In this document: one piece after another, positions 21,023-31,041 of the stretch
Numbering within the stretch: the stretch's first letter is position 1
How the letters are laid out: each line of letters starts with the position of its first letter
Source of the DNA: an uncultured bacterium
Lineage (GTDB): Bacteria; Desulfobacterota_D; UBA1144
Direction: 5' to 3'
Assembly (NCBI GenBank): GCA_913050325.1
Contig: CAJWZP010000001.1
Span: 65,611-129,610 of the forward strand
Length of the DNA: 64,000 nucleotides
Position numbers and translations under genes: made by a program
Notes under the pieces: generated by a model
Seen by the model: only the letters and a program-made list of their open reading frames with translations
What the model was told of the DNA's origin: nothing
Database searches by the model: none

Positions 21023-21074
21023 ATTAAAGAAGTTTTTTATTTAATCGTTCGAAGTAACTTTAAGGAGAGTTACT

Positions 21075-23036
21075 ATGAACACAATAATACGGTTAGTTTT
21101 AATTCTTACAGTTTTTTCAAATTTAGCATATAGCTCAAGTATTGAATTAACAAGTCCAAATAAAATAGGTAATACGACTATTAAGACCCAAAGATTTGGT
21201 GGGTCAACAACTATAATTACTGAGGATGAGATAAAAACATCTGGAGCTCAAAGCCTGGGTGATTTATTGAAACAAGTTCCTGGATTGTCAGTTAAACAAA
21301 CAGGAGGAAGAGGTGGTCTTATTAGTATTTTTTCAAGGGGTAATGAATCAGATCATAATCTTGTAATAATTGATGGAGTAAAACAAAATGATGTTGGTGG
21401 ATCATTCAATTTTGAATATTTATCAATAAATAATATTGAATCAATCGAAGTATTAAGAGGACCTATGGCAGGTTTCTTTGGTTCCTCTGCTTTAGGATCT
21501 GTAATTATTATCAATACAAAAAGGCCAAGTGATAAAACAGAAATTTCTTTAATGAACTCATTTGGATTTAATCAAAGTTTTAAAAAAGATACTGTCGGTC
21601 AAACTGACGGTGGCATATTCTTTGTAAATGAACAAGCAATATCTGTTAGTGGTCCACTTAATAAAGATTCAAATGATATTAATATCGGATATATATTATC
21701 GTATGAAAGAATTGATGATGATGGATATAGAATATTTAATGATGCATTTAATAATAAAGTTTTAAATGCTGGTATTAATATTGTTGCACTAGATGATAAA
21801 TTAAAAATTCAAACTATGGTTTCAGACAGATGGGCAACCGTAAGATATCCTACAAGTAGCTCGGGAGGCGTTGGTGCATATTCATCTGTTTCAGGGACTC
21901 AACGAGATTGGAGACATCTTAATAGTAGAAGTATCAACACTAGTTATGAGATATATGAGAATAGTTCCTTAGGCTTTGATTTTTCTTATTTCTTTAACAA
22001 AAGAGTAACTAGAGATTCGGGAAGTGGTAACGTTGATTGGTGGGAAAAGAAAAAAACATATAATTATTATTATGAAATAGAAAATTATAATAATGATCTT
22101 ATAACTTTAGATGCAAAAATAGGATATGAATATTTGGATGAAACAAGTAACTATCATGCCAATGCTAGTTCGTTTGCAACTGATTATGGACATAATACCT
22201 ATATTGATTCTATATACTCTATGATTTCACTTAACTTTAATGATTCAGCTTTTGCGGATATAGGAATAAGAAAAGATGATCATGAATATCATGGTTCAAA
22301 ATATAATCCAACTGTGTTTTTATCAAGGTATATGTCATCTGAATTAAAATTAAGAGGTGGATATAGTCGAGGAATTAAGTATCCAGGAATTTATGAAACA
22401 TATAGTGCAACATCATTAGATCCAGAAGAAAGCGAATCTTATGAAATTGGTATGGACTATGAAAACACTTTGTATGCCTTATCATTAACATTATTCAAAA
22501 GTAAAACTGATAACATGATTGCTTACAGAAGTAGTGGTAGCCCAAGCTATAGAAACTTAGATGAAGCAAGGTCAAAAGGTATAGAAGTAAGTGGTTTGTT
22601 TAAACTTCAAAATGAATTATCAATAAAATATTGGTTAACTTATTTAGAAACTAAAGCAGTCAATGTAAACAATACTGTTCAACAGAATTCTTATAACTAT
22701 GCGAATTGGCAAGATGATGAAGCACTTTTAAGAAGGCCTAAAACATCTGGGGGATTAATTATTAGTAAAAGACATAATAATTTGTATGTTTCAGCTGATG
22801 CAAGTTATACCGGTGGTAGATGGGATTATCAAAATTCATCGACAAGACTATATAATGAATCTTTTTGGGATTTTGGTTTATATGGAGATTATCTGTTTAG
22901 TTCTGATGATTTATATCAAAGTAAGGTTTTTATTCAAGTATCTAACTTATTTAATGATAAAAGAGAAGAAATTTTAAACTTTACATCTCCAGGTAGAACC
23001 GCAATGATTGGCTTAAGATATGACACATCGAAATAA
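21075..23036 (+). CDS. btuB: TonB-dependent outer-membrane receptor, BtuB-type (cobalamin)
   Basis: Signal peptide, plug domain (GDLLKQVPGLSVKQTGGRGGLISIFSRGNESDHNLVIIDGVK), beta-barrel ending; downstream of B12 riboswitch. Confidence 0.9.
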   Translation: MNTIIRLVLILTVFSNLAYSSSIELTSPNKIGNTTIKTQRFGGSTTIITEDEIKTSGAQSLGDLLKQVPGLSVKQTGGRGGLISIFSRGNESDHNLVIIDGVKQNDVGGSFNFEYLSINNIESIEVLRGPMAGFFGSSALGSVIIINTKRPSDKTEISLMNSFGFNQSFKKDTVGQTDGGIFFVNEQAISVSGPLNKDSNDINIGYILSYERIDDDGYRIFNDAFNNKVLNAGINIVALDDKLKIQTMVSDRWATVRYPTSSSGGVGAYSSVSGTQRDWRHLNSRSINTSYEIYENSSLGFDFSYFFNKRVTRDSGSGNVDWWEKKKTYNYYYEIENYNNDLITLDAKIGYEYLDETSNYHANASSFATDYGHNTYIDSIYSMISLNFNDSAFADIGIRKDDHEYHGSKYNPTVFLSRYMSSELKLRGGYSRGIKYPGIYETYSATSLDPEESESYEIGMDYENTLYALSLTLFKSKTDNMIAYRSSGSPSYRNLDEARSKGIEVSGLFKLQNELSIKYWLTYLETKAVNVNNTVQQNSYNYANWQDDEALLRRPKTSGGLIISKRHNNLYVSADASYTGGRWDYQNSSTRLYNESFWDFGLYGDYLFSSDDLYQSKVFIQVSNLFNDKREEILNFTSPGRTAMIGLRYDTSK

Positions 23037-23054
23037 ATAAATTAAACTGATTCA

Positions 23055-23987
23055 ATGAAAATCATATCTCTAATTCCTGCTGCAACCGAGGTTCTTTACG
23101 ATCTTGGCCTTGCGGATAATATTTATGGTATTACAGATGAATGTAATTACCCAAGCAATGTTCATGATAAAAATATTGTTTGTAATATTAAAATCGATTT
23201 GAAAAATCTCAAAAACATTGAAATAGAAAACGAGATACTTAATATGGTCAAAAATGGTGAATCACCATATATAGTTGATGAGGATAAAATCAATGAAATT
23301 AATCCTGATTTTATAATCACACAAGAATTATGTAATGTTTGTGCGGTTTCAAAAAATGAAATCAAAAAAATTGATATAAAAAAGAAAATCATAGACTATT
23401 CTCCAAAAACTTTACATGATGTGCCGGAAATGATTTTTAATGTATCAAATATTTTAGGAGTCAAAGATGCAGGAAATGAAATCAGAAAAAATTTTCTTGA
23501 TTCCATAAATTTAATAAAAGAAAAAACATCATCAAATTTTGATAAACCTAGGGTTTTTGCAATGGAATGGTTAGATCCAATATATACAGCAGGTCATTGG
23601 GTTCCTGATATGATTGAGGTTTCGGGTGGAATATCTAAATTAAGTAAAAGCGGTGAAAAATCAAAAAAAATTAACTTTTCTAAATTAATAGAATATGCAC
23701 CAAATTACATTTTTGTGATGCCCTGCGGATATAATGTGGAAAGAACACTAAATGAGATAGATACTATTTTATCAAACAAAGAATTAAATAAAATTCCAGC
23801 TTTTAAAAATGGTCAAGTTTATATAGTGGATGCTGATTCATATTTTACAAGACCTTCAACCAGACTACTCGAAGGAATTAAAATACTAGCAAAAACTTTA
23901 CAACCATCTATATTTACATACGAAACCATACCAGATTCAGTAATAAACCTGCATAATTTCATACATTTTGAGTCTTTCTCTGGTTGA
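23055..23987 (+). CDS. BtuF-like cobalamin-binding protein lacking an evident signal peptide
   Basis: MKIISLIPAATEVLYDLGLADNIYGITDECNYP, ELCNVCAVS, EWLDPIYTAGHWVPDMIEVSGG; immediately downstream of btuB. Confidence 0.85.
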   Translation: MKIISLIPAATEVLYDLGLADNIYGITDECNYPSNVHDKNIVCNIKIDLKNLKNIEIENEILNMVKNGESPYIVDEDKINEINPDFIITQELCNVCAVSKNEIKKIDIKKKIIDYSPKTLHDVPEMIFNVSNILGVKDAGNEIRKNFLDSINLIKEKTSSNFDKPRVFAMEWLDPIYTAGHWVPDMIEVSGGISKLSKSGEKSKKINFSKLIEYAPNYIFVMPCGYNVERTLNEIDTILSNKELNKIPAFKNGQVYIVDADSYFTRPSTRLLEGIKILAKTLQPSIFTYETIPDSVINLHNFIHFESFSG

Positions 23988-23988
23988 T

Positions 23989-24192
23989 TTAACCTTTAGC
24001 AGATTTAAACTCTGACTGATCTGTTGAACCTTCACCAGATGGTGGTGTACCATCTGTTAGTGAATCCTCAGCTGATCTTTGTGGAGCTTCACCACTTGCA
24101 GCTGCTTCTGCTCCTGCTGAATCTGCACCAAAATTAGTAGATGCAATCCAAAATAAAGAAATCATACCTAATGCGATTGCTATAGCTGTCAT
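23989..24192 (-). CDS. Small single-TM protein with Ala/Ser/Gly/acidic low-complexity tail (unknown function)
   Basis: AGGAGTGTTA-ATG gives a good RBS for MTAIAIALGMISLFWIASTNFGADSAGAEAAASGEAPQ...; start moved inward from the track ORF. Confidence 0.6.
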   Translation of the reverse strand: MTAIAIALGMISLFWIASTNFGADSAGAEAAASGEAPQRSAEDSLTDGTPPSGEGSTDQSEFKSAKG

Positions 24193-24242
24193 TAACACTC
24201 CTCCTTGATATACGAAAGTGTAACTTATACAATTGTACATTA

Positions 24243-24680
24243 ATGATAGGAAAAAAATCAAGTTTAAAAATAGATGAAAAAATTATTGATGAAAAATTTG
24301 AACTAATAGATGAAGGTTCTAAATTACTTGATTTAAGGAATAATTTAATATTAGTTTTCAAAAAAAAACTTTCCTCTATAAACAATGATAATCTTCACAA
24401 ATTAAATTTTAATGTTGTATTTAATTCTGTGATGCAAGGCGAGTTCCCAACAATTGAAATTAAAATAAATATATTAATAAATGAATTTAAAATTGAAGAA
24501 TTATCTCATTTAATTTCTATGAATAATGAAAAAGAAATAAGTGATGTTAAAAAATATATGAATAATGATATTTTATCAATTATTGTCTATTCATTTACCG
24601 AAAAAAAACAGTATAGTTTCAACTTAGAAAATTTATTCATGAATGATTTCATTGAACAAATTAAATACTTTAATAATTGA
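24243..24680 (+). CDS. Hypothetical protein
   Basis: 145-aa ORF filling the gap before fabH; no recognised motif. Confidence 0.55.
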   Translation: MIGKKSSLKIDEKIIDEKFELIDEGSKLLDLRNNLILVFKKKLSSINNDNLHKLNFNVVFNSVMQGEFPTIEIKINILINEFKIEELSHLISMNNEKEISDVKKYMNNDILSIIVYSFTEKKQYSFNLENLFMNDFIEQIKYFNN

Positions 24681-24723
24681 CATTGTAAAGATAATTTAAA
24701 ATAATAACTCTGAATAGGATAAA

Positions 24724-25686
24724 TTGATTTTGAGTTTTGCTAAAATAACTGGAACTGGTGTATTTATTCCTGAAAAGCGCCTAACAAACGAAGACCTCGA
24801 AAAATTAGTAGAGACTTCTGATGATTGGATTAAAGCTAGAACGGGAATATCTGAAAGAAGACTACTGGATGAAAAAAGAAATAATTCAGATATGTGTCTT
24901 CATGCTTGCCAAGAGGCACTTAAAAATTCTAATACATCTCCCGATGATATTGATGGAATAATTGTTGCAACAGTAACGCCTGATTATATTACGCCCTCCG
25001 TTGCATGCTTATTACAAGAAAAATTGAAAACTAGAAAAATTTTTGCATTTGATCTTTCAGCTGGGTGTTCCGGTTTTATCTATTGCTTAAGTGTTGCAAA
25101 AGCAATGATAGAAAATAATCAAGCAAAAAAGCTATTAGTTGTTGGATCTGAACATTTATCAAGCATAGTAGACTATAAAGATAGAGGAACTTGTATACTT
25201 TTTGGAGATGGTGCAGGAGCTGTTGTTATAGAGTCATCCAAAGAGCCAGGAATTTTATCAGTTTGCTTAGGCGCAAGTGGTAAAGAAGCAGAATTACTTT
25301 ACATCCCAGGTGGTGGTTCAAAGGATCCAACAGGATATAGATTTTTAAAAATGGAGGGTAAAGAGGTTTTTAAAGAAGCAGTAAAAGTTATTCAATCTAA
25401 TTCATTAGAAGCTATAAATGCCGCAAATATAAAAACTAATGAAATTGACCTTTTCATACCACATCAAGCTAACATGAGAATAATTGAAGCCGCAAGAGAG
25501 AGATTAGATTTACCACTTGAAAAATGTTTTGTGAATATCGATAAATATGGAAATACTTCCTCTGCATCAGTTCTTTTGGCATTACATGAGGCTGTTAAGG
25601 AATCAAAAATTAAAAAAGGTGACAATATTTTATTTTCAGTCTTTGGTGCAGGTTTTGCATGGGGATCCGCTGTAGTAAAATGGTAA
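24724..25686 (+). CDS. fabH: 3-oxoacyl-ACP synthase III
   Basis: SDDWIKARTGISERR, FDLSAGCSGFIYCL active-site Cys, PHQANMRIIEA, GNTSSASV; TTG start. Confidence 0.97.
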   Translation: MILSFAKITGTGVFIPEKRLTNEDLEKLVETSDDWIKARTGISERRLLDEKRNNSDMCLHACQEALKNSNTSPDDIDGIIVATVTPDYITPSVACLLQEKLKTRKIFAFDLSAGCSGFIYCLSVAKAMIENNQAKKLLVVGSEHLSSIVDYKDRGTCILFGDGAGAVVIESSKEPGILSVCLGASGKEAELLYIPGGGSKDPTGYRFLKMEGKEVFKEAVKVIQSNSLEAINAANIKTNEIDLFIPHQANMRIIEAARERLDLPLEKCFVNIDKYGNTSSASVLLALHEAVKESKIKKGDNILFSVFGAGFAWGSAVVKW

Positions 25687-26807
25687 ATTTTAAAAATCTT
25701 ACATTCAATATACCGTTAGAAACTTACCAAGCACTTAATGATGATGAAATTAATTTTTTAATAAATACAGAATTTATAAACGAGCTAAAGAAAAATTTTA
25801 AAGATATACAAACTATAATAGATGAAATTAAAGCAAACGAATACGAATCAATTGTTTTAATTGGTTTTGGTGGTTCAAGCCTAGGAACAAAAGCAATATA
25901 TGATGCCCTTCCCAAGAATAAAGATTATTTAAATATATATTTTATCGATGAATTAAATAATAAAATAAAAAATTTTATTAAAGAAAAATCTTTATATCTT
26001 TTTATTAGCAAATCTGGAAACACAAATGAAGTTTTAAGTATATTTAATTTTTTCTCAAAGACTTTAAAAGAAACAAAAAATTTTTTTTTCATAACACAAG
26101 AAAAAGATTCAATATTAAATCAAATATCAATAGAAAAAAATATTAGAGTATTTAATGTTAATGAAAATTTAGGAGGCAGATTTTCTGTAATAAGTCCTTC
26201 GACATTTTTACCCCTTGGCTTTGCAAACTATAATTGGAAAAAAATTCAAGATGGTGCAATTAATTTTTTAAGCTCGGAAGAGAATAATAACTTCAATATA
26301 ACATCCTCTTTATTAAATTTTTATCTAAATAATTATAGAAATGGAAGAAATATAACTTGTATTATGCCCTATCATTCAAATTTAAATTCACTTGCAGAAT
26401 GGATGATGCAACTAATTGGCGAGAGTACAGGTAAAAAAAATTTAGGTGGATATCCATTAGGAATAACACCAGTTAAATACTCTGGCCCTAAAGATGAACA
26501 CTCACAAATGCAACTTCTTTTAGATGGTCCTCCTGATAAAACACTATTATTTCTAATTAGCAGTGAAGATAAAAAAGATTTTTTTTCCGACTTAATATTA
26601 GAACATCAAAAAGCTACTGCAGGTGCTCTAAACGAAAGAAACGTTCCGAATATAGAGATAACAATCAATAATATAAATGAAGAATCTTTGGGTGCCCTTT
26701 TTCTTTTGTTTCAAATTTCAATATCTTTGCTAGGTCCAAAACTAAATATTAACCCATTTGATCAACCAGGTGTAGAGCTTATTAAAAAAAGACTAAAATC
26801 AATTTAA
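25680..26807 (+). CDS. pgi: Glucose-6-phosphate isomerase
   Basis: VLIGFGGSSLGTKAIYDALP, GGRFSVISPSTFLPLGFA, GPKDEHSQMQLLLDGP; ATG overlaps the fabH stop. Confidence 0.88.
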   Translation: MVNFKNLTFNIPLETYQALNDDEINFLINTEFINELKKNFKDIQTIIDEIKANEYESIVLIGFGGSSLGTKAIYDALPKNKDYLNIYFIDELNNKIKNFIKEKSLYLFISKSGNTNEVLSIFNFFSKTLKETKNFFFITQEKDSILNQISIEKNIRVFNVNENLGGRFSVISPSTFLPLGFANYNWKKIQDGAINFLSSEENNNFNITSSLLNFYLNNYRNGRNITCIMPYHSNLNSLAEWMMQLIGESTGKKNLGGYPLGITPVKYSGPKDEHSQMQLLLDGPPDKTLLFLISSEDKKDFFSDLILEHQKATAGALNERNVPNIEITINNINEESLGALFLLFQISISLLGPKLNINPFDQPGVELIKKRLKSI

Positions 26808-27197
26808 AAATCTTTTATCAAGTGATAAATTTCCACCACCTGTAAAAATCAAGACATATGCTAGACCTATTAAACATAATTGATAACCATATGTATCATA
26901 TGTGGGATAGAAACCATTATCAAGATGAGCAACCCAGATACCAACAAACATTACGACAATAACGCCAAATGCTGAAAGTTTTGTTAATAATCCTAGTAAG
27001 AGCGCAATACCCCCAAAAAATTCAACAAAAACTGCTACACCGGTTTGCCAATATTCAAAACCGAAATTTAATTGCCAGGACAAAGCCTTAGATTGAAAAT
27101 CTGTTAATTTAGTCCAACCTGCGGGTATAAATGTAATAGCTAAAATTAATCTGGGTAGCAATGAAGCCCATGTAGAAGTTGTTTTAAAAATCCACAT
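26799..27197 (-). CDS. DoxX family membrane protein
   Basis: LLPRLILAITFIPAGWTKLTDF, VAVFVEFFGGIALLLGLLTKLSA. Confidence 0.85.
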   Translation of the reverse strand: MWIFKTTSTWASLLPRLILAITFIPAGWTKLTDFQSKALSWQLNFGFEYWQTGVAVFVEFFGGIALLLGLLTKLSAFGVIVVMFVGIWVAHLDNGFYPTYDTYGYQLCLIGLAYVLIFTGGGNLSLDKRFLN

Positions 27198-27254
27198 GAA
27201 TTGATTATAACAAAAGGTATTTCTTAATCAATCTAATTTTGTTTAATATATATC

Positions 27255-28136
27255 ATGGATTTATGGATTAAAGTATTTGAAGTAATATTTCCTGTTATAT
27301 TGGTGGTTGCTACAGGATTTATTTTCGGAAAGATTACTAATGTTAATTTAAAACCTGTAAATATTTTATTACTTTATATTTCTACTCCATGCTTAATTTT
27401 TACATCTCTTGTAGAAGATAAAGTAAAAATTAGCGAAATATTAGATATTGTTAGTATAGGAACCCTTATTGTTTTAATTGGTGTACCAATTGTCTATGGT
27501 TTTTTAAAAATTTTAAAAAAGGATTCAAAAGTTTTTTTAAATACAATAATTTTTCCAAATACTGCAAATTTGGGATTACCAATTGTATTATTTGCTTTTG
27601 GTGAGGTTGCATTTGATTATGCAATTTTATTTACTACAATAGTTTTCTTCCTTCATTGCTCAATAGGCATAGTTTTTATAAATGGATTTAAAAATGTTAA
27701 GGAAGTATTTAAGATACCATTAATATATACAGTCCTTTTAGCATTGTTATTAAATAGATATGATATTGAAGTATACAAACCAATCAATCAATCTCTAGAA
27801 TTAATAGGAACAACCTGCATTCCACTCATGATGTTTAGCTTAGGCCATAAATTATCAGAAACTCGTATTCTAAATATAAAAGGAGATATAATAATAAGCT
27901 CAATTAGATTAATTTATGGTTTTTTAATTAGTATTATTATTTGTAATTTATTTAATATCGATAGTTTGCTTATTAAAGTTTTTATAATTCAATATTCGAT
28001 GCCATCTGCTGTATTTAATTTTATACTTGCAGATAAATATGATATGAATCCAGAAAGAGTTGCCTCTATAGTATTTGTATCGACTGTTATGTCGCTTTTT
28101 ACAATTCCATTTATTTTATATTATTTACTTCTTTAA
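27255..28136 (+). CDS. Auxin efflux carrier (AEC) family permease
   Basis: About ten TM segments, FPNTANLGLPIVLFAFGE, MPSAVFNFILADKYDMNPERVASIVFVST. Confidence 0.85.
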   Translation: MDLWIKVFEVIFPVILVVATGFIFGKITNVNLKPVNILLLYISTPCLIFTSLVEDKVKISEILDIVSIGTLIVLIGVPIVYGFLKILKKDSKVFLNTIIFPNTANLGLPIVLFAFGEVAFDYAILFTTIVFFLHCSIGIVFINGFKNVKEVFKIPLIYTVLLALLLNRYDIEVYKPINQSLELIGTTCIPLMMFSLGHKLSETRILNIKGDIIISSIRLIYGFLISIIICNLFNIDSLLIKVFIIQYSMPSAVFNFILADKYDMNPERVASIVFVSTVMSLFTIPFILYYLLL

Positions 28137-29052
28137 TTTTTATATGTTTATTTATTTCATAATTCAATTCTGAAGGATAACCATTCGATATTAATAGGTT
28201 ACTTGAATCCAAAAGTCCTTCAGAATTATATATTAACTTTGATGTCTTAGATATATTTTTTAATATTACAAAGGGGTTTAACATAAAAGTTATTTGAGAC
28301 ATAGGATGAACACCGACCTCTAATCTACCCCTTCTAATTTTAGTTGGTCCAAACTTACCTTCGTATGCCATAATTGGAAGCCTACTTGCATCAGTCTCGA
28401 TATTATTAATTAGTTTCTTCATTATTTTATGAGAAATTCTATTAATACCAATAGTAGAAAATAATCCTTTTTTACTTAAAATTATTGATAAACTTTTATT
28501 AATTTCATCTTGTGTTAACTCTCCATCGCTACCATATCCTAAAACACCAATTTTAGTGACTATAGTTTTAGATAACTTACACAATACGTTTAACATAATT
28601 GAATCTGCTAAAGGGCTTGCCAATTTACTTTCACTACCATTTGCAAGAATATCACCGCCAACATCAATACCTATAACCATATCAATTTTTTTTGAATTAC
28701 AAAAAGAATTTATATCATCTGCTATTTTATCTGAGGAATTAAAAATATTAACCAATAATATTTTGTTTTTGACATATTTTAATGTTTTAACTTCACTAAA
28801 TATTAGATTATCAAAAGTTCGTGTTTTTTTTGAAGTCCAACATAGACTATCATTAATTATTTTTTTATTTATTATTTGTTCGAATGGTCTTGGGCCTGGA
28901 TAAGGATCAATTGAATATCTTTCCCAAGGCAAGCCCCCAAGGATGCATTCAATACCAAGATTTTCAAAATATATTTTTGATGGAATAGTTCCAATAATAT
29001 CGGCTCCCCCACCAATACCAATAATAAGAGCTTTTTTTATTATTTTACTCAT
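28111..29052 (-). CDS. DUF1152 domain protein
   Basis: ALIIGIGGGADIIGTIPSKIYFENLGIECILGGLPWERY, VIGIDVGGDILANGSE. Confidence 0.8.
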   Translation of the reverse strand: MSKIIKKALIIGIGGGADIIGTIPSKIYFENLGIECILGGLPWERYSIDPYPGPRPFEQIINKKIINDSLCWTSKKTRTFDNLIFSEVKTLKYVKNKILLVNIFNSSDKIADDINSFCNSKKIDMVIGIDVGGDILANGSESKLASPLADSIMLNVLCKLSKTIVTKIGVLGYGSDGELTQDEINKSLSIILSKKGLFSTIGINRISHKIMKKLINNIETDASRLPIMAYEGKFGPTKIRRGRLEVGVHPMSQITFMLNPFVILKNISKTSKLIYNSEGLLDSSNLLISNGYPSELNYEINKHIKIKEVNNIK

Positions 29053-29092
29053 AGCTGATTATGTGGTTATTATATCTAATTGAGGTTGTAAT

Positions 29093-30379
29093 ATGTCGGA
29101 ATATTTAATAGAAAAATCCAAATATATTTTTTCTGGTGAATTAAAAGTGCCTGGAGATAAGTCGATTTCACATAGAGCTGTAATTTTATCAACATTTAAT
29201 AAAGACATGACTAAAATAACCAACCTGCTATTATCAGATGATGTTAAAAGCACTATGTATGCTGTTGGATCTATAGGTGTTATGTTTGCAGAAAATAACG
29301 GTAAAATTTTTACCAGAGGGACAGGAATTAGAGAATATTTAGAATCACCTGAAACTATCGATTGTGGAAATTCGGGGACAACTGCAAGGCTTTTAACCGG
29401 ACTATTATCAGGACAAAATTTTAAATCGGTTTTAGATGGTGATAAATCATTAAGATTGAGACCTATGGATAGAGTCAAAGAACCTCTTGAAAAAATTGGT
29501 GCAAATATTTCTACTAATAATGGAAATATGCCTATTACAATAAATCCCTCAAAAATTAATGGTGGAAATATTAAAATCACTAGTCCCTCCGCTCAAGTCA
29601 AATCGGCTGTTATTTTAGCTGGTCTTACAGGGGATTCTGAACTTAACATAGAACTTGAAATTGAAACAAGAAATCATACTGAAATCATGTTGAATAATTT
29701 CACTGAAAATATAAAGATAAATGGTAATAAAGTTTTAATCACTCCTGACCCTAAAATAATAAACGATACAATTGACGTCCCAAATGATCCATCAAGTGCT
29801 GCATTTTTTATTATTGGAGCATTGCTAAATGTAAATTCACATTTAATTCTTAGCCAAGTTTGCATTAATCCTTCAAGGGTTAAATTTATTGATATTTTAA
29901 AAGAAATGGGTGGCGATATCTCTTTTGAAAATAAAGGAATACTTTCAGGAGAACCTGTTGCAGATATTATTGTCAAAAGTAGTTCCTTAAAGGGAATTAA
30001 CATTAATAAAAATGATATACCCAAATTAATAGATGAAATTCCTGTTATTGCTCTTGCTATGTCACTTGCCCAAGGCGGCTCTAAAATAGAAGGATTAAAC
30101 GAATTAAGGTTTAAAGAATCTGACAGAATAACTTCAATAGTAAGTCAATTAAGTATTTTAGGCGCTAATATTAAAAATATTGGTGATGATATTGAAATAT
30201 CAGGTGTAGAAGAGTTTAAAGGTGGGCTTTGTGATAGTTTTAATGATCACAGGATTGCAATGATGATTGCTATAGCTTCTACAAGATGTAAAAATGATGT
30301 TAAAATTTCAAATTATAATTGTGTAGATATTTCATATCCTAACTTTTTTGAAAGTTTTACAAAATTTAAAAAGGATTAA
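29093..30379 (+). CDS. aroA: 3-phosphoshikimate 1-carboxyvinyltransferase (EPSP synthase)
   Basis: GELKVPGDKSISHRAVI, DCGNSGTTARLLTGLL, LRFKESDRI, DHRIAMM. Confidence 0.97.
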   Translation: MSEYLIEKSKYIFSGELKVPGDKSISHRAVILSTFNKDMTKITNLLLSDDVKSTMYAVGSIGVMFAENNGKIFTRGTGIREYLESPETIDCGNSGTTARLLTGLLSGQNFKSVLDGDKSLRLRPMDRVKEPLEKIGANISTNNGNMPITINPSKINGGNIKITSPSAQVKSAVILAGLTGDSELNIELEIETRNHTEIMLNNFTENIKINGNKVLITPDPKIINDTIDVPNDPSSAAFFIIGALLNVNSHLILSQVCINPSRVKFIDILKEMGGDISFENKGILSGEPVADIIVKSSSLKGININKNDIPKLIDEIPVIALAMSLAQGGSKIEGLNELRFKESDRITSIVSQLSILGANIKNIGDDIEISGVEEFKGGLCDSFNDHRIAMMIAIASTRCKNDVKISNYNCVDISYPNFFESFTKFKKD

Positions 30380-30384
30380 TTAGC

Positions 30385-31041
30385 ATGTTAATTACGATTG
30401 ATGGCCCATCAGGTGTGGGTAAAGGAACAGTGGCAAGAATCATTGCAGAAAAATTAAATATTAAATACTTAGATTCTGGTGCGATGTATAGGGCATTAGC
30501 TCTTTATGCAGATTTAAACAATATCAAAGAAGATGATACTGAAAAATTAAAGAAATTATTAATAGATATACATATTCAATTTATTAAAAACGAAGATGGA
30601 GAAGATAAAGTTTTATTAAATACCGATGATGTAACAGATGAAATTAGAACTAACGAAATTTCAAAATTAGCATCAAAATATGCATCAATTGAAATTGTTA
30701 GGGGAATACTTAGAGAAATGCAAAAAAGAATGATTAGAAATAAAGATTATGTGGCGGAAGGCAGGGACATGGGTACATATGTATTTCCGGAGGCAAATTT
30801 TAAGTTTTATTTAGATGCTGATCCTTATATTAGAGCTGAAAGAAGAGCTCTTCAACTTAAAGAAATGTTAGGAATTAAATTTAATATAGAAAAAATCTTA
30901 AATGAAATTAACGAAAGGGATAATTTAGATAAAACCAGAGAACTTTGCCCTCTTCATCCTGCTGAAGATGCTATAATAATTGATACAAGCAACCTAAATG
31001 TTAATGAGGTTGTTGATGAAATTTATAAGAAGGTTAAATAA
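30385..31041 (+). CDS. cmk: Cytidylate kinase
   Basis: ITIDGPSGVGKGTVARIIAEKLNIKYLDSGAMYRA, AEGRDMGTYVFP. Confidence 0.97.
   Translation: MLITIDGPSGVGKGTVARIIAEKLNIKYLDSGAMYRALALYADLNNIKEDDTEKLKKLLIDIHIQFIKNEDGEDKVLLNTDDVTDEIRTNEISKLASKYASIEIVRGILREMQKRMIRNKDYVAEGRDMGTYVFPEANFKFYLDADPYIRAERRALQLKEMLGIKFNIEKILNEINERDNLDKTRELCPLHPAEDAIIIDTSNLNVNEVVDEIYKKVK

Noticed and set aside
23989-24192. Possible SecG assignment for the small Ala/Ser-rich membrane protein
   Set aside because: Only one TM segment and no SecG G-rich inter-helix motif; left as unknown
24134-24385. 83-aa minus-strand ORF overlapping the small Ala/Ser-rich protein and the hypothetical at 24243
   Set aside because: Overlaps two better-supported frames, no RBS or motif evidence
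29059-29580. 173-aa minus-strand ORF antisense to aroA
   Set aside because: Shadow of a strongly supported aroA reading frame; no motif of its own
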